Assembly (NCBI GenBank): GCA_019658985.1
Contig: JAIFWS010000043.1
Span: 1 to 5,028 of the forward strand
DNA length: 5,028 bases
Direction: 5' to 3'
Origin: Candidatus Parcubacteria bacterium
Lineage (GTDB): Bacteria; Patescibacteriota; Minisyncoccia; Minisyncoccales; Staskawiczbacteraceae
Under the pieces are notes generated by a model that ran no database searches, had not been told where the DNA came from, and worked only from the letters and a program-made list of their open reading frames with translations. A program made the translations under genes and the position numbers. Below are positions 4,675 through 5,028 of the stretch, piece after piece (positions within the stretch are counted from its first letter, which is position 1; the number at the start of each line of letters is the position of its first letter).

Positions 4675-5028
4675 TTATCGGATACATTTTTTATAAACGA
4701 CGAAATTACTTAGCAATAAACTTGGCATCAGGAAATTTTTTTCAACGGTTTTGCGTGCTTCTTTGCCCATCTTATGTTTAATTTTTGGGTTGGAGAGAAG
4801 ATAGGCCATATATTTTGCGCAAGATTGGGGAGAATTAACGATGAAGCCGTTTTTTTGATGGATGATTTGATGTTTGATGCCGCCGGCGTTTCCGCCGATG
4901 ACAGGCTGACCTTTAAACATTGCTTCGGTGACGGTCAGGCCGAATCCTTCTTTGATTGATTTTTGGATTACGACATCCGAACCGGACTGGAGCGCATTGA
5001 TGAAGTGTTCGTTTGAAAGCTTTCCTGG
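4675..5028 (-). CDS. C-terminal part of a TreT-like trehalose synthase, GT4 family (5' end outside the window)
   Basis: The frame is open from the window edge (base 5028) to the TAA at 4675-4677, giving 117 residues; the Met at 4920 is internal. The fragment covers the C-terminal nucleotide-sugar site. DVVIQKSIKEGFGLTVTEAM (18-37) includes EX7E as EGFGLTVTE (27-35), then GQPVIGGNAGGIKHQI (40-55) and NGFIV (60-64), with a closing helix containing KTVEKNF. QKS-EGFGLTVTEAM plus GGI-QI is the pattern I associate with TreT, the trehalose glycosyltransferring synthase. TreT reversibly joins NDP-glucose and glucose to make trehalose in the cytoplasm. Other GT4 enzymes share EX7E, so the substrate is likely rather than certain, and the N-terminal domain cannot be inspected. 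The gene lies 11 bases upstream of the next GT4 gene on the same strand, presumably one operon. Confidence 0.85.
   Translation of the reverse strand, partial: PGKLSNEHFINALQSGSDVVIQKSIKEGFGLTVTEAMFKGQPVIGGNAGGIKHQIIHQKNGFIVNSPQSCAKYMAYLLSNPKIKHKMGKEARKTVEKNFLMPSLLLSNFVVYKKCIR

Noticed and set aside
4675..4920. 81-residue gene starting at MFKGQ
   Set aside because: The frame stays open through the window edge and the GT4 EX7E motif lies upstream of this Met, so it is the tail of a larger gene.
4774..4959. 61-codon plus-strand frame
   Set aside because: It is antisense to the intact TreT-like C-terminal domain.

Overview
The window is bacterial and most resembles a Patescibacteria/CPR (Parcubacteria-like) genome. 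That assignment is inference. It rests on short, loosely spaced single genes and tiny intergenic palindromes. It also rests on a tRNA with no encoded CCA, a one-TM low-complexity protein of a kind I associate with CPR, and a DUF763 gene, a family known mainly from archaea and uncultured bacteria. No rRNA, phage, transposase or CRISPR signature was seen.

Layout. (a) 2-310 (+) is the 3' end of a probable GNAT acetyltransferase gene. (b) 315-469 (+) is a complete tRNA-Lys(UUU) transcription unit with an extended -10 promoter and its own terminator. (c) 468-606 is a non-coding mosaic of palindromes built around copies of the 3' end of that tRNA, one inverted and one direct. This is the most unusual part of the window. 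(d) 609-647 is a strong hairpin terminator, followed on the minus strand by a gene for an 85-residue single-TM protein (662-919). (e) 920-1114 is a divergent AT-rich intergenic region with small palindromes and a ribosome binding site that can pair with an upstream CTCCT. (f) 1115-2371 (+) is an M16 zinc peptidase with visibly higher GC than its neighbours, closed by a GC-rich terminator. (g) 2431-3575 (+) is a DUF763 gene with its own extended -10 promoter and a hairpin at the predicted very 5' end of the mRNA. (h) 3584-5028 (-) is the end of a two-gene glycosyltransferase operon. A TreT-like trehalose synthase gene is cut by the window edge, and a complete GT4 glycosyltransferase follows it. 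This operon converges tail to tail on the DUF763 gene.

Functional links are weak except for the two adjacent GT4-type glycosyltransferases, which probably act in the same sugar or glycan pathway. The M16 and DUF763 genes look like independently transcribed single-gene units. The best candidate for something undescribed is the tRNA-derived palindromic element at 408-606. It can be explained by fold-back (template-switch) copying of the tRNA 3' end across its terminator hairpin, and it could allow alternative RNA folds in any read-through transcript.
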